Source of the DNA: Coriaria nepalensis
Taxonomy: Eukaryota; Streptophyta; Magnoliopsida; Cucurbitales; Coriariaceae
Assembly: GCA_027186245.1 (NCBI GenBank)
Contig: CP114496.1
Span: 9,760,001-9,824,000, forward strand
Direction of reading: 5' to 3'
DNA length: 64,000 nucleotides
Part shown: positions 44,225-58,139 of the stretch, piece after piece
How the letters are laid out: every line of letters begins with the position of its first letter
How positions within the stretch are numbered: position 1 is the stretch's first letter
The notes under the pieces: model-generated
Seen by the model: the letters and a program-made list of their open reading frames with translations, nothing else
What the model was told of the DNA's origin: nothing
Database searches by the model: none
Program-made: the position numbers and the translations under genes

Positions 44225-46964
44225 ATGGAGAACAAGGGCGTGGAGATATCAGAGTCGTTGCTCATCGAGTCGGAGAAAATCAAGGCCGTAGAATCTGAAG
44301 AGTTGGAGAAGATCCCAGAATGGAAGGACCAGATCACGATGCGAGGGCTAGTAGTAAGCGCCTTGTTAGGGACCCTGTTCTGCATCATCACCCACAAACT
44401 GAATCTGACGGTTGGAGTAATCCCTTCCTTGAACGTTGCGGCTGGTCTGTTGGGTTTCTTCATGGTCAAAGGTTGGACCGAGCTCTTGTCCAAATTAGGT
44501 TTTTCTGTTGCGAAGTTCACTAAGCAAGAGAACACTGTAATTCAGACCTGCGTTGTTGCTTGCTATGGCCTTGCTTATAGCGGTAAGTTCTTTTTCTTTT
44601 TCTTTTTTGTACTAGTAATCTACATTACTTTTGTGAGTTAAAAGGTCAGTTTTTTCCCCCAATATGTGATTTTTATGCCCCTGTTTTCTGCAACTATAAA
44701 TGTCGAATTTTGGCTACTAAGCTGGGAAAAAGGAAGCTTGTTTTGTGGGTCCAAGACAATGTGATTTCTTTTCTTTTTTTTTTTTTTTTCTGGTCTCAGA
44801 AGATTTTCATTTGTGACTAATTTAGGGGGATTTGGTTCATATTTGATTGCAATGGATGAGAGAACATATCAACTTATTGGTGTTGATTATCCGGGTAATA
44901 GAGCCGAGGATGTGAAGAACCCAAGCTTAGGTTGGATGATTGGTTTCTTATTCGTTATCAGTTTCCTTGGGCTTTTCTGTCTTGTCCCTCTTCGTAAGGT
45001 AACACCCGTTTCCATTTTTCACCATCATTCTCATCGTTGCCTTGATCCCATGATGCTTTGAACTTAATTTGATTTTGAAGCAAAGGGAAATTTTTTCAAG
45101 TTAAATTCAGCTTCTTAGCTGATAATTTTGTTGTGATGAGTTCAGGTCATGGTAATGGATTACAAGCTAACATATCCTAGTGGTACAGCCACGGCAATGC
45201 TGATCAATGGCTTCCATACAAATCTTGGAGCCAAGCTTGCCGAGTAAGTATATTGGTACTTAGTCCTTGCTAGACTATAAACCTTACATGTCATAAGATG
45301 ATTATCAGTGTGGTTTCTTCTTCTTCATTATTTGCAGAAAACAAGTACGCTGTCTCGGAAAATATTTAGGCTTAAGCTTTTCTTGGGGCTGCTTTAAGTG
45401 GTTCTTCAGTGGTATCGGAGATTCATGTGGATTTGACAATTTTCCTAGTCTTGGCTTGCAGCTTTTCAAGAACACGTAAACCTCTTATTCTTCCTGTTCA
45501 TCAACTATTTCCCTCACCTTTGCCGCATTATGGTATTTGTAGTAAAATCAATATTCCTCCATACAGGTTCTATTTTGACTTCAGTCCAACTTATGTTGGG
45601 TGTGGTCTACTTTGCCCTCCCATTGTCAATTTCTCGGCTCTTCTCGGGGCTATCATTTCATGGGGAATTTTATGGCCAATCATTTCTCAACATGCTGGAG
45701 ATTGGTATCCTTCTGATCTTAGTGGTAATGATTTCAAAGGACTTTATGGATATAAGGTGCGACACTAACTCAATTTCTATATTCAAACACACTACATATG
45801 ACTTCCTCTTATCACCATTTTGATATCCTCTTGTCCCTTCAGGTCCTCATAGCAACTTCCCTTATCCTTGGAGATGGTCTTTACAATTTGATCAAACTCA
45901 TAGCATTTACAACCAAAGAATGGTCCAACAAACGCACTGTCATTAAAGAGCTTGTAGGTAATGATTTAAATTCCTAATCCCATAAGAACATCCATTATCC
46001 ATTTTTTAAAGATATCAACTCCTTTTCAGATAATGAAAGCTCCAAACTCTTATCGGAACGGAAGCTTCGGGATGAAATATTTCTCAAGGACGGAATACCA
46101 TCTTGGTTTGCATATATAGGATATATAGGATTAGCTACCATATCAACTGCTACAATACCAATCTTCTTTCCACCTTTCAAGTGGTATCTAGTCCTTCTCT
46201 CATACATCATTGCTCCTCCCCTTGCTTTCTGCAATTCCTATGGAATGGGCCTAACGGACCATAGCTTGCCTTCCACTTATGGAAAAATCATTCTTTTCAT
46301 TGTTGCCTCTATAAGCGGAAAAAACAGTGGGGTCATAGCCGGGTTAGCTTCTTCAGGTCTTATGATGACTATTGTTTCTTCTGGAGCCGATCTTATGCAA
46401 GATTTCAAGACTGGTTATCTCACTCTATCATCAGCTAAGTCAATGTTTATAAGCCAGTTAGTAGGGACAGCCATGGGTTGTGTGATTGCTCCAATCACTT
46501 TCTGGATGTTCTGGACCGCTTTTGACATTGGGGCACCCGATGGGCCTTACAAAGCACCATATGCCATTATTTTCCGGGAAATGGCTATTCTGGGTACTGA
46601 AGGTTTTTCCAAGCTGCCCAAGTATTGTCTAGCTTTGTGTTGTGTGTTTTTCGTGGCAGCTTTGCTTATGAACTTTGTGAGGGATGTGGCTCCTAACAAC
46701 ATATCTAGGTTTGTTCCAATTCCAATGGCCATGGGTTCTCCGTTTTATATCGGCGCGAATATTGCTATTGACATGACTTTTGGGGCGGTGGTTTTGTATG
46801 TATGGGAACAAATCAATCAGAAGGAGGCTGAGGATTATGTTAGTTCTGTTGCTTCGGGTTTGATATGTGGGGATGGGATTTGGACGATTCCATCTGCTAT
46901 GCTTTCTATTTTTCAGATCAATCCTCCAATTTGCATGTCGTTTGACCTTTCGACCGGTAGATGA
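44225..46964 (+). CDS. YSL6: Yellow stripe-like metal-nicotianamine transporter, YSL6-type
   Basis: Seven exons: 44225-44582, 44826-44998, 45146-45243, 45338-45475, 45567-45756, 45843-45957 and 46030-46964. They encode 668 residues. This is an oligopeptide-transporter (OPT) family member of the YSL group, which moves metal-nicotianamine complexes across membranes. The acidic N-terminus is cytosolic-like. About 14 hydrophobic segments follow, with family blocks such as [80 protein letters not shown] and [10 protein letters not shown]. The overall match is to the YSL4/YSL6 subgroup, which acts at internal membranes (vacuole or plastid) in Arabidopsis. All exons are intact. YSL6 beside TCP20 and DUF3339 genes agrees with the Arabidopsis order as I recall it. 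Confidence 0.95.
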
Positions 46965-48643
46965 ACTTGGTGGGGTTGGAAATGTTGGATTTGTATCATT
47001 CTAAATATTTACAGAAGACTAGGAGTGAAACAATGTTCCGCAAATATATATACATAATTTTTACCCATATGTTTGAGGTCAGACTCTTCCTTGCTCTTGT
47101 TTCTATACTTTGACAACAGGTTTTCTATTGGAAAGATTAGGTCATGAGGAGCACGATTAGGTAAGAAGAGAAGGCAGCTATGAGTTTCATTTATAAGCTT
47201 CTAACCGTTCTTTAGTTTCTTAGATTATAAATATGAATATGCTTTTACCATCTTAACTATGGACGACTGGAAAAGCATTCCAAGAAAAGAGGAAAAGCAT
47301 CCTTAAAGATGAAGGATGTCGGACCAAATGATTAGGAGTCAACAAAATTAGCATTGAAGCTTGGAGCATACGATGTTTACATACTCCTTTTTGAAAAGCT
47401 TCTTAGGGATCTTTGTCCTACTTTCTTTTATAATCGAGAAACATCATTTGAGCCCACATAATGTCTACTAACTACTTACTATAGTTGATATTGATATGGA
47501 TATGGTGGAGGATAGTAAGACCCACATGAGATCTATCTCGACTCTCTCATATACTTACTGTTATCTACAATCGAGTCTACTTATATCCAGCTGGGTAGAT
47601 TGATTGAGGATGTTCTAGATCTCCTATCTTATCAAGTTACAGGTTAAATTGAAACAAATTCAGTTGTTTTGGCGCATCTAGATTGTAGCTAAGCTAGCTA
47701 ATTGGGTTTTTTTGTGAAAAGGAAGGCTGTTTTTATCACCAACTCATCTTAAGACACCACTGGATAACATGATCCAGTTTTCCAATCAGGCACATGGGCT
47801 TAGATTGTGACAGGTTGTATGGTTTGTAAAGCTACCCCGCTAATTACTTCCCTTGGAATCTTTCTTTGTCTGGATCTCGGATAGATTTGTTAATCTAACC
47901 CCTAATTTGAGAGAAAGTATGTTCATTCTATGTCACGGATTTGAAAGAAGACTATGACTTAGTCTACGAGACTTGGTTGCAGTGCATCCATTTTATGTCA
48001 CAAGTTTTTGAATGCATATCAATTTCAACAGCTAGATTTATTTTGAGGTCCTCCTTGTCTTCATGATGATTGTTGGGATGACTACCAATTCGATCACCAA
48101 CACCCCTACCTTCCCTCCCACTACCATTATTACTATCACAAAACTAAGATTTTTATGAGAAATTTAAATATTATTTTTATAATCCTATAAATATAATCAT
48201 ATATATTTATATATATAATTTTATTTTATTTATTAAAAATTCAATTCGTGCTATAATGTCTTCTTATTTACTCATCGAGGCAGTAGAATAATATAAGAAT
48301 GACAAAAGTCAATGACAAAAAAAGTAGTTTAATTGTGATTTGATGAGGGGGAGTATCAGCTTGAAGTTTCATGGGAGTGATTTCTGCAAATATACGACTA
48401 ATTGCGATTCACTTTCATTTTCCCCACTCCTTGACGTTTAATAATTAATTATAGATAATAGTAAAAAAGAAAAAGGAGAGACAACAATAATTAATAATCA
48501 TATCAATTAAGGTTGCTTTTTTCAACTTTGAAAGAAAAGAAAAAAAACTAAAGCCACTTTTGTTTGGACCAATTACACCAACTATTCCCGTTCTAATCAA
48601 TCAATGGGCGATTAGTTAACTTTCTTACTTTTTTGGACCATCT
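46965..48643. other. YSL6 3' flank and intergenic
   Basis: AT-rich DNA up to the left LTR of the Gypsy element. No supported gene or bounded repeat. Confidence 0.55.
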
Positions 48644-49111
48644 TGTTAGGCTACTACTTCATCAATATTCATGTGTCTTTAGTTTAAGGCAAGACCCAAG
48701 GGTCGAAGCCGAGAAATAAAATGATAAATGTGAGGTACCTTTCTGACACTTTTAATGAGGAACATATTTTTGGCATGTCATAAGAAGGTGGGCTCTAACA
48801 CCAATCGTAGAGCAAGAAATGATCAGAACCTGGAGTAATGAGAAAAATACATGTGTAAGGATATCTAGGATTTCACACTCATATCAGAAGTATATAAGCT
48901 AAAGAATGCTTGGAGAATAGAATAATTTAGCTTTTACACTCAAACTTTCTCTATAAAATACCTCTAAGTTCCTCTGATTGACTAGAGCATCGGAGGGGGG
49001 TTGGCTGATCATAACCCCAGCCTCTTCTTGTTTGTATGTGCAGGAGTGCTAATCTTAGAGCATACTGTCAATCATGGAGCCCTTTAGTGAGGACTGATTT
49101 TCATGTTAACA
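48644..49111 (+). repeat. 5' LTR of the Gypsy element (internally deleted)
   Basis: Begins TGTTAGGC and ends GTTAACA. From GTGTCTTTAGTTTAAGG it runs parallel to the right LTR from 58366. The first 20 bases or so are followed directly by this part, so about 200 bases present in the right LTR are missing. Confidence 0.8.
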
Positions 49112-52100
49112 GTTTGGCACCGATCGTGAGGACATAGCCTTCATATTCAAAAGTTCCAAAAGATCAGTGACTTGGATTGTTGTTAGTGAAGAGATGGATA
49201 GCTTGGAAGTTGAGCAAATGGGGGAGAATGATGAAACCCCCTGGGCAGGGAAAGGGATACAGTAAGAGGAACCCTTCCCCCATTACCTTATAGAAGAATA
49301 ACTTGTTCCATTAGTGTTGTCTGAGGATGAGTCACACCCCCCCAAACCCCAGTTACTGAAAACAGTAGGGTGAATGTGCTACAGGTCATAGAGAGGATAG
49401 AAAGAGGTTTTGTTGAAAGAGTAGGCTAAGTAATTGATCATTCCATTGATGCAATAATGGCTCCGATAAGACCTAAGATGAGGTGTGAGGCGATGGCAAG
49501 GCAAGAGTTGAAAGACAGGCGTCCCCATGTAAGAGCCCATCATGAATCAGTTGGAAGAAGAAGTTCACACTCCGAGGAGGATCATGCTATTTTTCACCTG
49601 AATGTGAGAAAAAATTAGGAAGAGAATGAGGCAGAGGACTCTTCTAACCCTACTTGGGGTTTTAGGCCACTCGAGGTGTTAAAGGGACACATAATTCTCA
49701 AGGTCCATGCTGAAGTGCCAACTGACCAAGTTAAAGTCATTAAAGGGTTAATCAATAATGTAAGGGAGTTAGAGGCAACTATGAAAGGGACTGACCATTG
49801 TATGGATGAGCTTGGAAGTTCATTTATTGAAAGGATGTTGAGCGCAAAGTTGACAAAGAAGTTCAGGTCCTCAATTACAACCATATATGATGGAACAAAG
49901 GGATCCTCGTGACCATTTGGTTGCTTATAGAACAACAATAAGAATGAATTATTTATAGGATAAACTAATGTGTTGGGCTTTCCATGTTACTTTGGTGGAC
50001 TCAGCTATGGGTTGGTGTCAATCACTAACGTCTGGATCTATCAATTCCTTTGATGAAATGAAGCAATTATTTGTGTTAAATTTGTTTGGAGTTGCTAACA
50101 CACAACTCCCCTCATAAGCTTGCATACAGTCAAGCATAACCTAGGGGAAGCTCTTCTTTATTACATTGAATAATTCAACAATGCCTTGAAAAAGGTGGAT
50201 AGGTTAGGGGATGTAGGGGTTCTGTACGCTTTATTAGGGGGAACGACTGATAAGAAGCTCATTAGTCATTCTGGTAAAAAGCATTTTAACTCCTATATTG
50301 AGGCATCATTGGAGGCTAAGAAGATAAGTGTGGCCGAGGAGGTACTTATATCACAGAGGAAGGAAGGGGTGAATCAAATAGGGGTAGAAATCTGAAAAGG
50401 AAGGAGGATAACCCGAAAGGAGAACGGAGAGAGAACAGAAGAAAGAAGGAGGACATGAAGAAAATTTTAGGAAAAAAAAAAGAAGAAGGATCCTCTTACT
50501 TCATAGATACCTTCACTCATTTAGTAGCAAGTATTGAGATCATACATACTCGTTTCAGAAATCATAACCTGCGCAAAACTCTTGAACCTCTGAAGAGCTC
50601 CCCAACTCAACGCGATAAGAAGTTATATTGTAAGTACCATATGGATCATGACCACAAAACTGATGATTGTATTCACTTAAAAGAGATAAATTGAAATATT
50701 GATCCAAGAAGGTCATTTTGAAGAATATGTTAATAGAGAAGGAAGAAAGAAACCAGGAGGCGGAAGTAGAAATGATAGGAGGGAGAATCAAACTGAAGCA
50801 AGGACTGAAGTAAATCTTGGACATCATAATGTGGCAGCGAAAATCTAGGTGATCGTTGGAGGACCTGAATGAGAAGATTCAGGTCCTCATAAGAAGGAAT
50901 GGATGAAAAGCTTAGCTCAGGTAGAGGTCGTCTTAGTCTTCATGATTTCTCAGCCAAAGAATCTTGTGAACATAACCTTCAACCACTTGGACGAGAAAGG
51001 CGTTATTTATCCTCATATTGATGCTCTAGTCATCTCGGCTAATATTTCTACTTTGTTGATTCATTGAGTGTTGGTAGACTCATGAAGTGCAATAAATGTA
51101 CTTTCCCAATCCACCTTTGAGAAAATGGGCATCAACAGTGCTAAGTTGATGTCAGTTAGTACTCTTCTCACTAGGTTAAAGAAGGAGGAAGTTGAGAGTC
51201 TCTTCAGCAGAGTCCCTCCAGCTAATTAAATTTACTGGAGGAAATAAATTAAAGGTAGGGTTTAGGTTGGTCGAGGCTGAGATGAACAACATCGTTTAGG
51301 CATTGAAGCTCAATCTTGACTTGTTTGCTTGGGATACTTATGAGCCAATGAGCATTAACGAGAATGTCATTGGACATCAGCTTGGGGTCAAACCTGGGGC
51401 GAAACCAGTTAGACAAAGGAGGAGGAAGTTCAATGAAGAAAGAAACAAGGTTGCGGCTAAGGAGGTGAAGAAATTGCTTGCAATTGGAGCTATAAAGAAG
51501 GTGTAGTATCTAAGTGGATGTCCAATGTTGTAATGGTGTCTAAGGGATGAGGGAAATGAAGGCTTTGTGTTGACGTCAAGAATATGAATGTTGCATGTCG
51601 CAAAGACAGTTACCCTCTACCCTATATTGACTTCATGGTTGATGCAATAGCTAGGCATGAGTTATTGAGTTGCATAGAGACCTATTCGGGATATCATCAG
51701 GTACAACTATAGGCTAAGGATCAAGATAATACTTCATTCATTACGGATAAAGGAACATACTGTTACAAAGCGATGATATTTGGATTGAAGAATACTAGAG
51801 CAATTTTTAAAATATTAGTGAATGACATGTTCTAAAAGTAGTTGGGGACAACCATGGAAGTGTATGTTGATGACATACTTATGAATAGTGTGAAGAAAGA
51901 CGATCATCACGAGCATCTAAGTGATGCCTTTGATGTGATGAAAAGATATGAGATGAAACTTCATCTTGAGAAATGCACCTTTATAGTAGATTCAGATAAG
52001 TTATTGGGATACATTATGCATTATAGGGGAATTGAGGCCAACCCTAAAAAAGTGCAAGCTATTATCAACTTGAAGGCTCCTCATACTAAGAAGAAGATTC

Positions 52101-54540
52101 AAGCTCTAAAAAGAAACGTTGCTGCACTAAGCCGCTTCACGAGTCACTCTGTAGATAAATGTTTATCTTTCTTTAAATCCTTAAAGAGTTCTCACACTAA
52201 GGGGTGGACTGAAGAATGTGATAAGGCATTTAAGGATTTGAAGAAATATATATATGCAATGCTAAGATTAAGCCAAAAGTAGGGGAGGAGTAGAGCTTGT
52301 ACTTAGCCATAAGTAAAGCAGCAGTCAGTTTAGTCTTAGTAAAAGAGGAGGAACGAAAGCATATCCCCATTTAATTATGCAAGTAAGGTGTTAAATGGTC
52401 ATGAAGGAAGATATCATCATGCTGACAGGGAAACTTTTTCTTTAGTGGTCCCTACAAGGAAGTTGCGGCTGTACTTTCAAGCTCATCCCATCACAGTACT
52501 CACAAACCTCCCACTTAGGTAGATTCTTCAAAATCCAGATACTTAAGGAAAACTTTTGAAATGGTCAGTAAAGTTGGGGGAGTTTGATATATGCTAAAAG
52601 CCGAGGACAACCATCAAGACCCAAGCCTTACCTGATTTCAATTTTGAGTTCTCAAGTGAGGGATTGATTTAAGTAAAGAGGAAAACGGACGAAGAGGGTC
52701 GGACTGGAGGAGACTTCAACCATATTTTTAGACATTGTAGGTAATAGAGCAGCCAACAAAGAGGGTTGTGGAGCTGTACTCATTATGATCTCACTTGAAG
52801 GGAGGATGAACAAATTTGCGCTTAGATTTTATTTCAATGCCTCAAATAATGAAAACAGGGTATGAAACTTTATTAGTCGGGTTGAGGCTAGCAAGAGAAG
52901 TGGGGGTTGAGCGGATCAACTTAGTGAGTGATTCTCAAGTAGTGATATCTCAGATCCAGGAATAGTTTGAAACAAAGCCTGAGAAGATGAAGGCTTATTA
53001 AAGCGCAACTAGTGTGATTCTAAAAAGATTATAGGAGTACGAGATCAAACATGTATCAATGGCTACTAATGCTGAGGCAGATGCATTGGAAAATCTGGCT
53101 ATACTGCCTCAGGTGGCTCTATCCACGGACGAGTTGAGGAGGTATCTAGACGTGCCAAGCGTAGCTGAGGGAGTCAATATTATGATAATCGAGAAGGAAG
53201 GTTGGATTGGAGTTATAAAGAATTATTTGATAAATGAAGAATTACCCTCAACAAGAGACGAAACCAGAGGGGTTAGAACTCTGGCGTCCACTTATGTCTT
53301 GGTGAGGGATGTGTTATATAGAAGAGGATATTCTCTGTTTATGATGAGGTGTGTTACTGAGGATGAGAATGAGTTGTTGTTGAGGGAAATACATGAAGGT
53401 GTATGTAGAAGTCACTTCGTTGGATATATAATTGTTCAGAAGTTAATAAGGGAGGGATATTTCTGGTCTACCATAAGGGGGGATGTTAGGCACCATAGTA
53501 GAAATTATCGGGAATGTCAGGTTCATGCCAACATCCCTACGAAAACTTTTATCCAAGTAACCTTTATCATATGTTCTTGGCTATTTGCAAGATGAGAGAT
53601 GGGTCTCATAGGCCCATTATCCCAGTCCACCAAGTAAAAAAGGTACGCGATAATGACGATTGATTATTTTACTAAGTGGATTGAGGTTGAACTGTTAGCG
53701 GAGATAATTGAGGATATTATCACCAATTTTGTCTAGAAGAACTTTTTTTGCAGATTTGGTGTTCCTGAGAGTATAATTACTAACAATGAAAGGCAATATG
53801 ACAATCTTAAGTTTAAGAAGTTATGTGTTGACCTGGAGATTAAACACTTAACTTCTTTGCCTTACCACCCCAAGGTCAATAGACAAGTTGAATATGCCAA
53901 CAAAGTGATAAAAAAAACCCGCTAAAGAAGAAGTTGAAGGAAAAAGAAAGAGGTTAGGTAGATGAGCTGCTTTCAATACTTTGGGATATTTGTATTATCC
54001 CCCATATAGTTATTGGAGAAACTCCTTTCAATCTTACTTATAGATTTGAAGTTATGTTCGAATAGAGATCAATATCACCACTTATAGAAAGTTATCCTTC
54101 ATAGAAGAGGAAAATGATATAATTTAGACTCAAGCTCTCGATTTACTCCAAGAGGTACTGAAAAGGAGAGTGAAGCGCCATTATAACAAAGGTATGAGTC
54201 TAAGGCCAATACATGTTGGAGACTTAGTACTCGAGAAAGTTATCATTGCTCAGCACAATGGTCTATCAGGAGAAAACTGTGAAGGACTTTATAAAGTGGT
54301 GAAGGAGGTCAAGTCAGGAACATATAGGCTTCAAAATCAAGTTGGAAAAGAGCTCTCCCATCCCTGGAATGCTGAGAACCTGAAGGTTTACCACAAAAAA
54401 AAAAAGAATGAGAGATTGACTTCTAGTTATTATACTACTAATTAATGGTTTTGCTATTTCCATTATTATTTGAATTCCCTAAAAGGCACTTTAGTTTCCT
54501 AAATTAATGTAAATGAAGCCAATGATTCTCTCAAAGGATG

Positions 54541-54970
54541 TGCAATAATTGAAGTGCTTATTTGACACTCAAAATTTTAAAGGGTTTAGCACCCGCTAAG
54601 AGCTCAACATTCTAACACTTGAAGTGTTTATTTGGCACACAAGATTCTTAGGAACTGAGAACACACTGGGGGCTCAGCATCTCAACACTTGAAGTGTTTA
54701 TTTAACACTCAAGATTTTGACGTGCTGGGAATCCGCTAGGGGCTTAGCATCCCAACACTTGAACTATTTATTTGGCATTTAAAATTCTGAAAAGCTGAGC
54801 ACCCACCAAGGGCTTAACATCCTAAAGATTCTAAGGAGGTGAGAACCCGCCAAAATCGCAACATCCCAATACTTAAAGTGCTTATGTGGCTTCCAAGATT
54901 ATGAGGAGTTGAACACCTACTAGGGGCTCAAAATTCACAATATCTTAACACAAGTTGAAGTATTTATCTT
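54541..54970 (+). repeat. About 70-base tandem repeats in the Gypsy 3' region
   Basis: Five or six imperfect units containing AACACTTGAAGTG-TTATTTGGCAC and GGGGCTCAGCATC-like words. The first unit is 70 bases (from about 54560). The later ones carry indels. Confidence 0.8.
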
Positions 54971-55269
54971 TGGTATTCATCTAACAAGATAGACTTTACT
55001 TAGTATCTGAATTCTTAGAGGAGGAGCAAGAGGAGAATTTTTTTTTTTATTTATCAAAAGTTGAAAATGACTAAGTATATAAGAGAAGTTGAGATTGACA
55101 TTGGAATTCAAATGATAGAAGTTTAACAGCGTGTAAGTACCGGGAATCTTTAGCGTCTGATGCTTCCTTACATCAAAAAGCAACAATAAGTTTTATTTAG
55201 AAAAAAGTATCAGAAAAATATTAGAAGTAAACTTCAAAAACCATTTTTGGGAGATTGGCTAGCTTCAGG

Positions 55270-57215
55270 GGTGTTATCAATTATCTTCTCCACAACAACC
55301 TTAGCTTCAGCATTGTCATTCCCAACATCCTCAACTTTCCTATAGCTATGGTAGCTCCATCCATATTAAGATTACCCTCCTTATAAACCTCTCCGACCTC
55401 ATCCCTTGAAGAGTTATCCTCTAGAAGAGTGATGTCATCTACATTTAGTTCAAAAAACTTCAACTCAGCCACAACAAGCTAGGACATGAATCTTGTGTCA
55501 CTGATCTCTATTTTAAGGGTAGAGAAATCCTCGAATTCAAGGTACCTAGCCACAGTGACTTTCTCGATTTCTAAGATCTTGGCTTTCAGCTCCTCCAATT
55601 CAACCTAGACACCCTTGACCCCTTCTAGTTCAGCTCGCACCCCTTTCAGCTCAGCCAACTACTCCTTAATGCTCTCTAGCTCCTTTACTTCAAATTTTCT
55701 AAAGCCGACCTCATCATGATACTTTTTGAGCAGCTAATTTTTCTCAAGGTTTAGATCCTTGATCTGCTAAACCGAGGCGAGGGTGTTATTCTTCAACTGC
55801 TCATTATCTTTCTTGAGAGGGTCTACTTCTTCATGCTGGAAAGTCTGAACTGGAGTGCCTATAATAGCTGAAGTGATATGACATTGGAACAAAATAACAG
55901 TAAGTTAAAAAACAAATTTAAAAGTTAAAAAGATTATATGATTTACAGTTACAAGGCTAGACAATAAGATTTCCTAGACATCAGGAAGGGGTAGTCTCAC
56001 CATCTGAAGATACTCTCTCGTTAGCATGAGATCTGAAGCTATATGATTTTATTCTCTGAGGGCTTTTTCACTGATTGAGAGCTCAAGTGACGAGCCTGAG
56101 CCGGTCTGTTGTATCAGGTATACTAGGATGGTGGTGCACCATGAGACAAAATCTAAATGCTTATAAGGTTCATGCCTTTGGATGCTCTTATTTGCCTAAG
56201 ACCAGGATGTGGCCTGAGGTGTCAATTACTGCCTATTATGAGGAGAGCAGGTGGAGTGTTGGAGTTACTCATGGTCAGCTGCTCTAGGAAGACATGATTG
56301 CTCATTTTTTATTTCTTTTGCTGACTAGAGAGGTCCTTGGATGAGTTTGGTCTCTTCTTGGAATTTTTAGCTGCCTTCACTTCTTCATAGTGCCTCTTTT
56401 ATTCCTGAAACTTGCGGTCAGTGAGGGCAGCCACCTCAACGAAGCTTTTTATGAGAAATAAAAGGAATCCTACATTAATAAAAAGGTATAAAATAATCTA
56501 AGTATAAGACTTCTAGAGTGTTCTACCATTCTCAAGAGGTCGATGTCCAACATAAGGGATGGTGTTTAGAGGGTATACTTCTAGTGGGGGGTTCGCACAG
56601 ATGAGTCAACTTTTAGTCAGACGCTCAGTCGTCAGGACAACCTTAAAATGTTTGTCCTCGTCCGGTTTATCCATTATCGCCTCCTAGATGCACTCATCAC
56701 CCTAAAAAAGACATAAGTTGAAGTTGGGGGTGCGTTTTTCCTTAGTACCCAGTGCATAAGGAGTATTAGTTTAAAGGACATTGCAAATTCTCTATCAACA
56801 CAAACCATTTATCCTTCTGGTACTTATTGGCCTGAGAAAGACTAGTGATAGGTTTGCCTTTCTCCACACTAGCGTAGTACCACCCATATGATCCTCGGCT
56901 CAGGGCAATTAAGGAATGGAAGAAAGAGGTGTGAGGTACGTGTCCAACTTTTTCATGGTAAAGGATGAACAACTCCTGTATCGTCCTCTAAGCATTCAGT
57001 ATTAATTGTCCTAGGGGATCTTCCAAGAATATAATAAGGCTTGAAGGGCTGGGCAAAAGGGGACTCTGAACCTCCATGTAAACATATTCATATAAACAAT
57101 CATCTCAGGCGAGTCGTCTATAACTATTGAAGGTATTTTGTGCCAATCCTTAGGAACCTGTATGTTAATTATCGAGGGAATGTTGTATTTAGACAGAACG
57201 GAGAAACACACATCT
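55270..57215 (-). pseudogene. Antisense ORF remnant of the Gypsy element
   Basis: Several minus-strand open segments (57211-57011, 56972-56766, 55472-55281) read as protein-like sequence, for example HTSFFHSLIALSRGSYGWYY and VPKDWHKIPSI, with stops between. A Leu/Glu/Lys-rich coiled-coil-like part at 55500-55850 is also on this strand. An antisense ORF between pol and the 3' LTR is a known feature of some Tat-lineage elements. This placement is by position and general character, not by a confirmed match. Confidence 0.55.
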
Positions 57216-58139
57216 TTGGTAAATGTTGATACCGCATCTTTATAATGCTCCGAGGACCAAGGCTGACCCTACCCCTTTGCTTTTCTCTTCAGCCTAGTAT
57301 GGACATTAACCAATTGATTGTTGGGCTCGGACGAACCTAACTATCAAATGATAAGTGGCCAGTCTCAGCTCAAACTGCTTAAGTCAGCAACAATCTATTT
57401 ATTCAAAATTTAATCTAAGGGTCTGGGGTGATCTGAGGTCCTAAAGAAGACCGCAAACTTAAGGTCAAAATTCTCACTAAGTGTTGGGGGAAAACCCTTA
57501 GGGAAAGTTTCAATAAGCTATTGCTGAATAGGGAACTATTGGTCAAACTTAGATAAAAAAAATACCTAAAAGTCTAAATCCTAGGGCTATTACGGATCAA
57601 ACATAATAAATTTGTAAAATGCGAGAAGGCGGAAAAACATTCATAATATGAACACTGAAGAAAAATGCAGAAAAGTCAAGAAATACACATACTTGCTATG
57701 TCAAACATGATTCAGCGATGGATTTGGATTCTGAGTGGATGATCATAATCGGAAAAGTGACTAAAGTGGTTTGACATGAATAAAATTCATAGGAAAGTGA
57801 TCTAGCAATATGAGTAGTAGGAAAGATTGAGAAAGATTTTTATGTAAAAGGAAAAAGTGTATCATTCATAAAAATGGCAAGAATAAAGGAAGGAGGAAGA
57901 ATAAGAGATGTGACGGTTAAGTATACCAGCTGAGAATTGACACGTGACTCCATGCAATTGGGAGAGCACGTGAAACAATAGTGGCGTGCAAGAGGGGATT
58001 TAATGTGTCGTTTCATGTCCTTTCATAGTTGTCACATTAGACGTGGGTCAGGTAAATTTGTTTGGGACAGGTTAGTGTAAATAAGAGATAAGGTGTCACA
58101 CACCTCTTACTAGTTAAGACCGCGTGACAAGGGGCTAAT

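Noticed and set aside
57011..57211. Independent host gene on the minus strand in the Gypsy 3' region
   Set aside because: The fragment has stops on both sides and lies between pol and the 3' LTR, so it is better explained as part of the element.
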